NCBI RefSeq assembly: GCF_001424945.1
Contig: NZ_LMCW01000056.1
Coordinates: 1 to 64,000 of the forward strand
Source: Rhizobium sp. Root1203
GTDB lineage: Bacteria > Pseudomonadota > Alphaproteobacteria > Rhizobiales > Rhizobiaceae
DNA: 64,000 nucleotides
Direction of reading: 5' to 3'
Both the position numbers and the translations under genes were made by a program. A model generated the notes under the pieces. The model saw only the letters and a program-made list of their open reading frames with translations. It was not told the origin of the DNA and ran no database searches. Positions 51,905 to 60,350 of the stretch are shown in pieces (positions within the stretch are counted from its first letter, which is position 1; the number at the start of each line of letters is the position of its first letter).

Positions 51905-53206
51905 TCAGTCCTCGATGAGCGGCCGCGCAACAAGCGTGGCGTAGTTGAAGACGCGCAGATAGGCGAGCGACAGAATGATGCCGATCACCACGAGGACCAA
52001 CGCCATCGCGGCGCCAAGTCCGTATTCCAGGTTGCCGGCATAGTTGTTGAGCGCCGTGTGATAGGCGGCGAGCGACCAGACTTCAGTCGCCTTGCCTGGC
52101 CCCCCGCGGGTCGACAGCAGGATTTCGTTGAAGGAGGCAAGCAGCGACAGTGTCTGGTAGCAGGTGACGAAAAGGATCGGCCAGCGCATCTGCGGCAGGA
52201 TGATGTAGCGAATCTGCTGCCAGCGACTCGCACCATCCACCTCACTTGCAAAGAACTGGCTCTTGGGAATTGCCCTCAGTGCGGAAGAAAAGACCAGCAT
52301 CCCCATGGAGGCACCGATAAAGCCGTTGATAAGCACCACGAAGAACCAGGCGTGGTAGGCGCTGTCGAGAAGATAGTTCTTCGGGGGATGGCCGAACTTG
52401 CCCATCAACACGGAGATAAAGCCGGTGTCCCAGGCAAGCCACTTCCACATCAGCACGTAGATGACGACGGGCGTGATGCGTGGCAGAAGCCAGATCGATC
52501 GAAAGATCGTCGCCGGCAGGTCCGGCATGTAGTGCGTCCAGATCGCCAGGAGCATTGCATAGGTCGTGTTGAACAACACGAGTACAAGGGCAACATAGAG
52601 GAGCGTGTTGAAGAGTATCTGCGTCATATCCGGAGAGGAGGCTATGTGCGAGAAGTTCTCGGTCGTCCAGCTCCAGCCGGTATAGGTCGCCTTGGCCAAA
52701 CCCTCCTTCTGCTCGGCCGTCAGCTTGAATCCAAACTTGTCGAGGGAGGCGAATAGGTCGTCCTTGCTCGCAAAACGCAGATTGGCAACGGAGCGATTGA
52801 ACTGCTCGGAGATCTGCTTGACGTCTCGGGTCGACGGCCGGTCCTGAAGATCCTTGATCATGCGTTCCGCCTCGCGTCGCGAGGGGAAGACGTCACCGAG
52901 ATGTTTCTCGCGCAGCTCGACGGCAATGCCCGGCTCGAGCCCGAGGCCCTCAACGCTTCTGACGCCCTGCTCGTCAATCGCATAGCGCGGCTCGGTCAGC
53001 TGCAGCACGACGGCCGGCATTTCGTTCCTGAGCGCAGCGAGCGAATTCGGCGTGATCTGATAAGCGCCGCCTGAAATGCCCGTCGCAGTCGTCATGTTCG
53101 TGAAGGAGAAGACGGCGGTCAATACAACCGGCATCAGGAAGAACAACACGATCATGACCGCGGCAGGTGCGATCATCACGAGCCCCAGTGTTCTGGACGT
53201 TCTCAT
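51905..53206 (-). CDS. ABC transporter permease, MalF/UgpA type with large periplasmic insert
   Basis: The 433-residue protein is longer than UgpA-type permeases (about 295). After the first membrane segment (about residues 10-32) an insert of about 150 mostly hydrophilic residues (about 45-195, including LREKHLGDVFPSRREAERM) precedes the remaining membrane segments. The coupling loop ASEVDGASRWQQIRYIILPQ is at about residue 330. MalF of E. coli has a comparable periplasmic loop that contacts its binding protein. Here it may serve the same docking role for the binding protein encoded upstream. Confidence 0.9.
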   Translation of the reverse strand: MRTSRTLGLVMIAPAAVMIVLFFLMPVVLTAVFSFTNMTTATGISGGAYQITPNSLAALRNEMPAVVLQLTEPRYAIDEQGVRSVEGLGLEPGIAVELREKHLGDVFPSRREAERMIKDLQDRPSTRDVKQISEQFNRSVANLRFASKDDLFASLDKFGFKLTAEQKEGLAKATYTGWSWTTENFSHIASSPDMTQILFNTLLYVALVLVLFNTTYAMLLAIWTHYMPDLPATIFRSIWLLPRITPVVIYVLMWKWLAWDTGFISVLMGKFGHPPKNYLLDSAYHAWFFVVLINGFIGASMGMLVFSSALRAIPKSQFFASEVDGASRWQQIRYIILPQMRWPILFVTCYQTLSLLASFNEILLSTRGGPGKATEVWSLAAYHTALNNYAGNLEYGLGAAMALVLVVIGIILSLAYLRVFNYATLVARPLIED

Positions 53207-53226
53207 CGAAAGTCTCCGCGAAGGAT

Positions 53227-53247
53227 CCGGGCGGCCCCGCCGCCCGG
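53227..53247. other. GC-rich hairpin after the binding-protein gene
   Basis: CCGGGCGG and CCGCCCGG form perfect 8-base arms around a 5-base loop, in the 57 bases between the binding-protein stop and the first permease start on the minus strand. No T-run. It parallels similar hairpins in the two other complete ABC operons of this window. Confidence 0.6.
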
Positions 53248-53263
53248 AAGGTTGCTTGGGCGC

Positions 53264-54610
53264 TTAGCGGATGACGATTTTGTCGCCGAGCGTGCTCTTC
53301 AGCTCGCTCTCGACGTCATTGACGGCCGCGTCGACAGGCTTGGCGCCCGTCCACGACGCTTCGAGGCCTTTCCACATGATGTTCCAGTAGGTGCCGAAAT
53401 CGGCATTATTGGGCATCGCGTTGGCGTAGGGCAGCAGGCGCTCGGTGGCTTCACGCGTCCAGCGATCGGAGGAATAAAGCTCGATTTCGGTTTCTGACTT
53501 GGAAATGCCGAGATGGGCGGATTTGACCGCATGCAGCACGTTGATGCGCGGCTCGGAAGCTATCTTGATCAGCTGGGCGGCGATCTCGGTTGAATCCTTG
53601 TCGTGATCAGAGGTCAGCAGGTAAACCAGCGGATGCGTCAGCGTGTTGGCCTTGCCGCCTTCGCCGGCCGGGATCAACGTAAAGACGACGTTGCCGAAGA
53701 AATCCTTCAGACCTTCCTGGTTGACATAGCGGGCGTAGTGCCAGGTGCCGCCATGCCAGATGCCGGCCTTGCCTGAGGCAACTTCCTTCCACCATTGGTC
53801 GCCGGGCATGCCGATGTGATTCTTCTTGGTGACGCCCTCCTTCACGGCGTCGGCAAAGAACTGGTAAGTGCGTTGCATCGCCGCCTTGTCGAAGACAAGC
53901 TTGCCGTTTTCCTCCATCGTGCCGCCGAAGCTGGTATAGAATTGCCAGAAATCGGGGCCGTTGGTATTGCGCGGATAGAAGCCGTAGCCCGCCTGCACCA
54001 GGCCCTTGTCCTGCATCTTCTTGGCGTCTTCCAGCACGTTCTTCATCGTGTAGCCGCCGTCCTGGACCTTCTTCGGCAGCGCATCGAGATCGGCATCGCT
54101 ATAGCCGATCGCCTTCATGTAGGGCTTCCAGAAGAACATCGGGCGGGACTCGGCGTCCTGCGGAATGCCATAGACCGTGCCATTGAAGGAGGCGATCTGC
54201 ATCAGGTTTTCGTAAATATCGTTGAGAGGCCAGGAGTCGAGGTCAACGTAGTCCTCGATCGGCACGATCAGGCCGGACTGCGCCCAAGGGCCGATGTCTT
54301 CGTGGCCAGTGACGACGATGTTCGGAGCAGTCTTGGCTTCGGCGGCAAGCGTCATTGCCTGTTTGAAATCTTCCCAGCCGCTATAAGCCTTCTTCTCTAC
54401 CGTGATCTTCAGGTCTTCACCCTTGATCGCAGCTTCCCGCTGCAGCTGCTCGGCGGCGATGTCGATAGCATCGAGGCGGTAGACATCGTTGGGTCCTGTA
54501 CCGCCCGCCCACACCGTGATGGTCATATCCTTCGAAAAGGACAGGCCCGTTGTTGAAGCCAGGATGGCAGCTGCGGCGGTCATGCACTTCAATGTCGTCA
54601 GAATACTCAT
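53264..54610 (-). CDS. Extracellular solute-binding protein (family 1)
   Basis: The 448-residue protein has a signal peptide (MSILTTLKCMTAAAAILAST, cleaved near SFS-KD) and the family-1 binding-protein fold with TITVWAGGTGPNDVYRL near residue 30. It should present a ligand to the MalF/MalG-type permeases. ATG 54610 has GGAGG at 9-base spacing; the open frame extends 48 codons further without family residues. It is the first gene of a seven-gene operon (binding protein, two permeases, ATPase, diesterase, LacI, phosphatase). Its ligand is inferred to be a phosphodiester-type compound. Confidence 0.92.
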   Translation of the reverse strand: MSILTTLKCMTAAAAILASTTGLSFSKDMTITVWAGGTGPNDVYRLDAIDIAAEQLQREAAIKGEDLKITVEKKAYSGWEDFKQAMTLAAEAKTAPNIVVTGHEDIGPWAQSGLIVPIEDYVDLDSWPLNDIYENLMQIASFNGTVYGIPQDAESRPMFFWKPYMKAIGYSDADLDALPKKVQDGGYTMKNVLEDAKKMQDKGLVQAGYGFYPRNTNGPDFWQFYTSFGGTMEENGKLVFDKAAMQRTYQFFADAVKEGVTKKNHIGMPGDQWWKEVASGKAGIWHGGTWHYARYVNQEGLKDFFGNVVFTLIPAGEGGKANTLTHPLVYLLTSDHDKDSTEIAAQLIKIASEPRINVLHAVKSAHLGISKSETEIELYSSDRWTREATERLLPYANAMPNNADFGTYWNIMWKGLEASWTGAKPVDAAVNDVESELKSTLGDKIVIR

Positions 54611-54743
54611 CTCTTCGTTTCCTCCGGAAGGTCGGGTGTATGCCTCTTGACGGGCCATCACCTGTGTTGAAGGCCATCGCGAGATCCCATGAAAAGCGCG
54701 AACAAGTTTCGCTCTACGGGGGGCGTGTGACGGCCGAATGACA

Positions 54744-54765
54744 AAATTGAGCACGTGTGCAATTT
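54744..54765. promoter_or_regulatory. Candidate LacI-type operator upstream of the phosphodiester operon
   Basis: AAATTG-AG-CACGTG-TG-CAATTT is a 22-base dyad that is perfect except for the two-base spacers. The centre is CG, as usual for LacI-family operators. It lies 134 bases upstream of the binding-protein start codon. The LacI gene of the same operon is the probable binder. Confidence 0.6.
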
Positions 54766-54954
54766 AACTATGACGCCGCGAAAAAACATTGCAAGCGGCA
54801 TTTTCAGGGTCCCGCGATCGACGCAATGGGCTGGACTGAGCAGCGAGAGTCAGATCGGCTACGCGCGCGCCGCAGGCCCTGGAACCTTCCCGAATGCGAT
54901 AGCGTGAGGCGGCCCGTCCACTATCTGCCATGACCGCATCTTGCGAGGCAGGCG

Positions 54955-54969
54955 TTAACTTTCTGTTAA
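54955..54969. promoter_or_regulatory. CtrA-type box upstream of minC
   Basis: TTAA-CTTTCTG-TTAA matches the full alphaproteobacterial CtrA consensus TTAA-N7-TTAA. It ends 41 bases before the minC start codon. CtrA is known to regulate minCDE in S. meliloti, so cell-cycle control of this operon is a reasonable inference. Confidence 0.65.
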
Positions 54970-55010
54970 CCATACAGGCGGTAAACATGTGGAACGATTC
55001 ATTAACATAG

Positions 55011-55763
55011 ATGAAGAATGTGCTAACAGACGCTCGCTCGATCCGTATCAAGGGCCGCTCTTTCCTCGCGGTCATGCTATCTCCGGACCTGCCTTTCGAC
55101 GACTGGCTTGTTCGGCTCGACGATCTTGCGGCGCGTTCGGCGGGCTTTTTCCTGGGACGACCGGTCGTGCTCGATTTGACCGATCTGGCGATCGACCGGT
55201 CTCAGCTGAAGGATCTCATCACAGAACTTGCTGCACGCAATGTCAGCATCATGGGAATCGAGGGTGGCAGGCCCTCCATTCTCGGACCCGGCATGCCTCC
55301 CGCGCTGAAGGGTGGCAGACCTGTTTCCGACCTTGCGATCGCCGAGAAGGATGATGCCGCCGGTTCGCAGAACCAGCAGGCGGTGAGGGAAGCGCGCCCT
55401 TCCCTGCAAGCATCGGCCATTCAAACTTCGACCACACAATCAATTGTCCTCAGGGAACCGGTAAGATCAGGCCAATCGGTGATCTTCCCAGAAGGTGACG
55501 TAACGGTCGTCGGGTCGGTTGCTTCGGGTGCAGAGATCATCGCCGGCGGCTCGATCCACATATACGGAACGTTGCGCGGAAGGGCGATGGCCGGGTCGAT
55601 CGGCAATGCCTCCGCGCGCATCTTTTGCCGGAAACTCGAGGCCGAGCTGGTAGCGATCGATGGCATCTACAAAATGGCAGACGACATGACCCCCGACCTT
55701 CGAGGGCAAGCCGTCCAGCTATGGCTCGAAGACGACGCGATCATGGCAGAGAAACTTATCTAG
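55011..55763 (+). CDS. minC: Septum site-determining protein MinC
   Basis: The 250-residue protein has the N-terminal MinC domain (about residues 1-110; SIRIKGRSFLAVMLSPDLPF) and the C-terminal beta-helical MinC domain (about 140-250) with GQSVIFPEGDVTVVGSVASG, then GGSIHIYGTLRGRAMAG. It inhibits FtsZ polymerisation away from midcell together with MinD. The linker of about 30 residues is low complexity. The start is ATG 55011. It is the first gene of the min operon, behind a CtrA-like box. Confidence 0.96.
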   Translation: MKNVLTDARSIRIKGRSFLAVMLSPDLPFDDWLVRLDDLAARSAGFFLGRPVVLDLTDLAIDRSQLKDLITELAARNVSIMGIEGGRPSILGPGMPPALKGGRPVSDLAIAEKDDAAGSQNQQAVREARPSLQASAIQTSTTQSIVLREPVRSGQSVIFPEGDVTVVGSVASGAEIIAGGSIHIYGTLRGRAMAGSIGNASARIFCRKLEAELVAIDGIYKMADDMTPDLRGQAVQLWLEDDAIMAEKLI

Positions 55764-55795
55764 GCCGCAAGCCGGCTAGGGCATAGGAGAGCAAG

Positions 55796-56611
55796 ATGGG
55801 GAAAGTCATCGTAGTCACGTCAGGCAAGGGCGGCGTCGGGAAGACGACCTCGACTGCCGCACTTGGGGCAGCCCTGGCGCAGCGAAACGAAAAGGTCGTC
55901 GTCGTCGACTTTGACGTCGGCCTGCGTAATCTCGACCTGGTAATGGGTGCCGAGCGAAGGGTTGTCTACGACCTGATCAACGTCATACAGGGAGACGCGA
56001 AGCTTGCCCAGGCACTTATCCGCGATAAGCGGCTGGAAACGCTCTTCCTGCTGCCGGCCTCGCAAACGCGGGACAAGGACAATTTGACGGCAGAAGGCGT
56101 CGAGCGGGTCATAGCCGATTTGAAGCGACATTTCGACTGGATCATCTGCGATAGCCCGGCAGGTATCGAGCGCGGTGCCACCCTGGCAATGCGGCACGCC
56201 GATATTGCTGTTGTCGTGACCAACCCCGAGGTATCGTCGGTTCGCGATTCAGACCGTATCATCGGCCTGCTGGATGCAAAGACAGCAAAGGCGGAACGTG
56301 GCGAGCGTATGGAAAAGCACCTGTTGCTGACGCGCTATGACGCGAACCGCGCCGAGCGTGGCGATATGCTCAAGGTCGACGACGTTCTCGATATCCTGTC
56401 CATTCCGCTTCTCGGCATTATTCCGGAAAGCATGGATGTCTTGCGTGCATCCAATATCGGCGCGCCCGTCACGTTGGCCGATAGCCGCAGCGCTCCTGCA
56501 ATGGCTTATTTCGATGCGGCTCGTAGGCTAGCCGGCGAGACGTTGCCAATCACAATTCCTGGAGAAAAGCGGGGCATTTTCGGCAAGATATTCGGACGGA
56601 GGGCCGCATGA
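55796..56611 (+). CDS. minD: Septum site-determining ATPase MinD
   Basis: The 271-residue protein has the deviant Walker A motif GKGGVGKTT near residue 10, [25 protein letters not shown] and the C-terminal amphipathic helix after [14 protein letters not shown], which attaches MinD to the membrane. It binds MinC and is driven by MinE. It starts 32 bases after minC, and its stop overlaps the minE start by four bases. Confidence 0.97.
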   Translation: MGKVIVVTSGKGGVGKTTSTAALGAALAQRNEKVVVVDFDVGLRNLDLVMGAERRVVYDLINVIQGDAKLAQALIRDKRLETLFLLPASQTRDKDNLTAEGVERVIADLKRHFDWIICDSPAGIERGATLAMRHADIAVVVTNPEVSSVRDSDRIIGLLDAKTAKAERGERMEKHLLLTRYDANRAERGDMLKVDDVLDILSIPLLGIIPESMDVLRASNIGAPVTLADSRSAPAMAYFDAARRLAGETLPITIPGEKRGIFGKIFGRRAA

Positions 56612-56868
56612 ACATTTTCCAGTTTTTTAGCAAACAGAGAACCGCTCCGGCGGCACGCGAGCGTCTGCAGGTGCTCCTGGCTCATGAACGCTCGTCGGCA
56701 GGCTCGGATCTTATCTCCATTTTGCGCGAGGAAATCCTTGCGGTGATCGCCAGGCATGTGCAGGTCGATAGTGACAGAGTCCACGTGAAGATGGATCGGG
56801 ACGAGCACATGTCGATCCTGGAAATTGATGTCGAGATACCGCTTAATGCGGCCGTTCGAGCAGCCTAA
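56608..56868 (+). CDS. minE: Cell division topological specificity factor MinE
   Basis: The 86-residue protein has an N-terminal amphipathic and MinD-contact region (MNIFQFF, then [17 protein letters not shown]) and a topological specificity domain (about residues 35-85; [19 protein letters not shown]). It stimulates MinD ATPase and sets the midcell position. Its ATG overlaps the minD stop by four bases. Confidence 0.96.
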   Translation: MNIFQFFSKQRTAPAARERLQVLLAHERSSAGSDLISILREEILAVIARHVQVDSDRVHVKMDRDEHMSILEIDVEIPLNAAVRAA

Positions 56869-57311
56869 GTCGGGGATCGTGCCAGGTTCCGAAGCTGATG
56901 GCTATGTCGCCCTTGGTCAGCCGGATCAGGCTCGCCCCTCAGAGGATGCTCCATCGTGAGACAAATATGGCGGTTCCCGCGATAGTCAGTATCGGGGAAC
57001 CTTCGCCTTGCGGAGTAGCCACTGCAGGACGGTGCCGGGCTGTAATCGCGGCGGCCCGGGTTGCCGCCGCCGCGACCTTGAGCGTGAACCACATCTGCTT
57101 CCGGATCGTCTTCTCCGCAAAGTCATCAGCTCTGCCATGTACTTCGAGCAGATCGCCACCGGACCAGCTGTCCTCGAAAAGCTTGGCTTGAACGACCACG
57201 CTGCGCGAGGGACAGTTGTCTACCATACCGAAGCGCTTTGATCGACAAGGCACAGTCCTCGCTCGACGAAGTACTGGATACTAAGCGGTTCAGGAGATGA
57301 GGTCCGTGCTT
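56869..57311. other. 443-base gap downstream of minE
   Basis: A minus-strand frame (56939-57226, starting MVDNCPSRS) is open for about 95 codons and reads without obvious family resemblance; the overlapping plus-strand frame (56898-57191) is equally unsupported. I cannot tell whether either is expressed. The region should contain the end of the min transcript and that of the MFS gene. No clear terminator is seen. Confidence 0.3.
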
Positions 57312-58907
57312 TCAGTGCGCCCCTGCGCTACCGCCGGCATCCGACTTCCTGGTCAGGAGAAGAGCTAGCGCGGCAATGGCAAGCACAACGCCGATAACCG
57401 CAAAGGTATCGCTGAAGGCCATGATCAATGCCTGGCGTTTTACCACCCGACCTAATGCGACGACGGCCTGGCTGGCAGCCTTCGCGTGATCCGAAACGCC
57501 GTGAGCCATGAAGTATCCAGTTAGCTGGTTGAGGCGTTCGCTGACCTCGTCGCGGCTCGCGGTTACCGACTGACCGATGATGTTTGAGTGGAATTGCTCA
57601 CGTTTTGTCAGAACGGTCCCGAGCGTTGCCGTTCCGACTGCGCCTCCGAGGTTGCGGAGCATGTTCGTGAGGCCGGAGGCCGCAGCGGCGTCGGAGGGAG
57701 CGATGCCACCGGTCGTGATGGCAGTGATCGGGGTGAGAACCAGTGCCTGACCGATGGCACGGATGATATTCGGAATCCAGAACTGGTCGCCCGCATTGTC
57801 GGCGGAAAGCATGACGTTCATGAAGCAGCTGATGGCAAAGATACTGATGCCGAGGAACCCGATGTAGCGGGCGTCGAACCGCTTCATCATCATTGGAACT
57901 AGAGGGATCAGCAGAAGCTGCGGCAGACCGGTCCATGCCAGCACGTTGCCGATCTGCTCGGCATTATAGCGCTGCACCTGGCCGAGATACTGCGGCAGGA
58001 TATAAACGGTTCCGAAAAGCGCGACGCCGACGAGGACGTTGACCAGGACGCCGATGCCGAAATTGCGCTGGGTGAGAAGACGGAGCTTGACGAGGGGCTT
58101 GGCGACCTTGAGTTCGATCCAGATGAATGCGCCAAGGAAAAGGACCGCGACAATACTCAGCTTGACGATGAACGGCGACGAGAACCAGTCGTCCTTGTTT
58201 CCTTCTTCCAGCACGGTCTGGAGCGCCGAAAGACCGATGGCCATCGTGAAGATGCCGGCCCAGTCGCCCTCGCGCAGAAGGCCGAGCCGCATGGGCTGCT
58301 TGTCGAGCGTCGCGGCAAGCGCTACCGCCATGATGGCGCTCGGGATCGTGTTGATGAAGAAGATCGTCTGCCAGCCGTAGTTTTCCGTCAGGTATCCACC
58401 GATCGTGGGGCCGATGGCCGGAGCGAAGGTGACCGACAGTGCGAAGATCGCAAGGCCGATAGGCTGCTGGGATTTGGGCAGCTTCGTCAGCACCATCGTG
58501 AAGGCCATCGGGATCAAAATACCGCCAGCGAACCCTTGCAGGCCACGCAACACGATCATCGTGTTGAGATCGTGTGCGAACGCACAGGCCATCGAAAATA
58601 GCGGGAAGAGGATCGTGTTGACGATGATGTATTTCCGGAACGAAAAGACGTTGCTGAAGTATGCAGTCAGCGGGATGACGATGATTTCGCCGATCAGGTA
58701 GGAGGTCGAGATCCAGGCGCCGTTGTCGACGCCTGTCCCGATACCGCCCTCGATCTCCAGGAGCGAAGCGTTGGTGATCTGGATATTCAAGATTGCCATG
58801 AACGCGCCGATCATCCCGGCGAGAACCGCGATCCATTCCTTGGTTCCAGCATTTTGTGAGGAAGCAGCCGGCAGTATCGCTGTCGGTGTCGAAGCAACTG
58901 TAGACAT
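57312..58907 (-). CDS. emrB: MFS drug exporter, EmrB/QacA (DHA2) family
   Basis: The 531-residue protein has 14 predicted membrane segments and DHA2 motifs: NTMIVLRGLQGFAGGILIPM and APAIGPTIGGYLTENYGWQT (about residues 155-175), and WISTSYLIGEIIVIPLTA near 65. It exports hydrophobic compounds with proton exchange. It starts 25 bases after the membrane-fusion gene, so the two form an EmrAB-type inner membrane and periplasm unit, needing a TolC-like channel encoded elsewhere. Confidence 0.93.
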   Translation of the reverse strand: MSTVASTPTAILPAASSQNAGTKEWIAVLAGMIGAFMAILNIQITNASLLEIEGGIGTGVDNGAWISTSYLIGEIIVIPLTAYFSNVFSFRKYIIVNTILFPLFSMACAFAHDLNTMIVLRGLQGFAGGILIPMAFTMVLTKLPKSQQPIGLAIFALSVTFAPAIGPTIGGYLTENYGWQTIFFINTIPSAIMAVALAATLDKQPMRLGLLREGDWAGIFTMAIGLSALQTVLEEGNKDDWFSSPFIVKLSIVAVLFLGAFIWIELKVAKPLVKLRLLTQRNFGIGVLVNVLVGVALFGTVYILPQYLGQVQRYNAEQIGNVLAWTGLPQLLLIPLVPMMMKRFDARYIGFLGISIFAISCFMNVMLSADNAGDQFWIPNIIRAIGQALVLTPITAITTGGIAPSDAAAASGLTNMLRNLGGAVGTATLGTVLTKREQFHSNIIGQSVTASRDEVSERLNQLTGYFMAHGVSDHAKAASQAVVALGRVVKRQALIMAFSDTFAVIGVVLAIAALALLLTRKSDAGGSAGAH

Positions 58908-58932
58908 GACCTGGCCCTCCTGGCCGTCGCGA

Positions 58933-60093
58933 TCAGAGATCGCGGTCTTCCTTCGAACCCTTGGTATCGATGCTCGGCTGTACGGACATTCCGGGCCTTA
59001 GGTCACCGGACGCGGCACTGTGGGCGTCGAGGACGATCCGGACGGGAATCCTCTGCACCACCTTGGTGAAGTTCCCCGTCGCATTGTCCGGAGGAAGCAG
59101 CGCGAATTCCTGACCGCTTGCTGGGGCGATGCTTTCGACGCGGCCGTGATAAACCTGGCCAGGGAACGTGTCGACGTCGATGTCGACGGGCTGTCCGGCG
59201 TGGACGTCGGTGAGCTGCGTTTCCTTGAAGTTGGCGACGATGTACGCCGCGCTGGTCGGGACGACGGTCATCAACTGCGTTCCGGCCTGAACGTACTGGC
59301 CGACGCGCAACGTCCTGTTGCCGACGACGCCGTCGATCGGAGCGACGATTCTTGCGTATGAGAGATTGAGTTCAGCCTGCCGCTGGACAGCAAGATCTCG
59401 GGAAAGCATGGCCTTGGCCTGTGCAAGTTCGGCCTTCAGGATGTCGACGTGTCTGATTGCGCCCTCGAGGGCAGCGGTATCGCGGGCGGTCGTGGCACGG
59501 TTTGCGGTGATCTGCGCTGCGGCCTGTTGAGCGGATTGTACGGGGGCGTAGCCGCTAACGGCCAGACGCGAATAGCGCTTGTCGTTCTGCTCGGCGAAGG
59601 CTTCGTTGGCCTCGTCTATATCGATCGATGCCTGTGCCGCTGCGATCACTGACTTCTGCGTCTCAAGGGCGGCCTGTTTTCCGTCGACTGTGGCCTTCGC
59701 GGCCTCGACGTCGGCGCGGGCCTGATCGAGCAGCGTTGCATAGTCCCGGTCATCGATGGTGGCGAGCACCTGCCCTGCCTTCACCGGCTGGTTGTCGCCG
59801 ACGAGCACCTTTGCCAAGTACCCAGAAACCTTCGGGGCGATGGCGCTGCTGTCGGCCTTGATGTAGGCGTCGTCAGTCGACACCTGGAACCGGCCGACTG
59901 TCCAGTAATGATGGCCGTAGTAAACGCCGCCTGCGACGAGCGCTATCGCCGCAGCGGCCATAAGTCCCTTCTTGAAAACCGACGTTCTGCCGGTAGGCAC
60001 CTGCACTGGCGGTTGGACCGGCGCCGCGATCTCCTTGGGGAGGGTTTCAGCGGGCCTGTGATCTGCCTTCGGCAGGTTGATGATGTTCTCGTC
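58933..60093 (-). CDS. emrA: HlyD-family membrane fusion protein, EmrA-like
   Basis: The 386-residue protein has one N-terminal membrane segment (about residues 42-62), the lipoyl/barrel halves (VSTDDAYIKADSSAIAPKVS; and IVAPIDGVVGNRTLRVGQYV), and a helical hairpin between them, as in EmrA. ATG 60093 has GGAG 9 bases upstream; an ATG seven codons earlier is possible. It is divergent from a TetR gene, with several TTTGGAAA-type elements in between, so its expression is probably repressed by that TetR. Confidence 0.93.
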   Translation of the reverse strand, partial: DENIINLPKADHRPAETLPKEIAAPVQPPVQVPTGRTSVFKKGLMAAAAIALVAGGVYYGHHYWTVGRFQVSTDDAYIKADSSAIAPKVSGYLAKVLVGDNQPVKAGQVLATIDDRDYATLLDQARADVEAAKATVDGKQAALETQKSVIAAAQASIDIDEANEAFAEQNDKRYSRLAVSGYAPVQSAQQAAAQITANRATTARDTAALEGAIRHVDILKAELAQAKAMLSRDLAVQRQAELNLSYARIVAPIDGVVGNRTLRVGQYVQAGTQLMTVVPTSAAYIVANFKETQLTDVHAGQPVDIDVDTFPGQVYHGRVESIAPASGQEFALLPPDNATGNFTKVVQRIPVRIVLDAHSAASGDLRPGMSVQPSIDTKGSKEDRDL

Positions 60094-60138
60094 CATGTTT
60101 GTTGCTCCGGACATCTCGTCGACGACGGATGCGTTTTA

Positions 60139-60156
60139 GGAAACGTAACGTTTTCC
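60139..60156. promoter_or_regulatory. Palindrome upstream of emrA (TetR operator candidate 1)
   Basis: GGAAACGTAACGTTTTCC is a near-perfect dyad (core AAACGT-A-ACGTTT) 46 bases upstream of the emrA start. The GGAAA/TTTCC ends recur in the site at 60281. Binding by the divergent TetR protein is inferred. Confidence 0.55.
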
Positions 60157-60280
60157 AAAATACGCTCGTTGTAATCGATGTCAACGACATTTTGGAAAAT
60201 TCACATGTTCCTATTGTCAACGTATCGAAACATGGGATTGGATTGCGGCGCAAACGGCTGCGGAATGCAGCAGGCCATAT

Positions 60281-60305
60281 TTTGGAAACTTGCTATTTTC
60301 CAAAG
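60281..60305. promoter_or_regulatory. Inverted repeat upstream of tetR (operator candidate 2)
   Basis: TTTGGAAA, seven bases and a TTTTCCAAA arm form an inverted repeat 46 bases upstream of the TetR start. A third element, ATTTTGGAAAAT, lies at 60189-60200 between this and the emrA-side palindrome. Together they look like autoregulatory and target operators. Confidence 0.55.
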
Positions 60306-60350
60306 ACTGCTTTAGTTTTGCTGGAAAGAGAAAATGGGGTGTCTGATTTG

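Noticed and set aside
56939-57226. Minus-strand frame after minE (about 95 codons)
   Set aside because: Possible but unsupported by motifs or a clear ribosome site, and overlapped by an equally long plus-strand frame.
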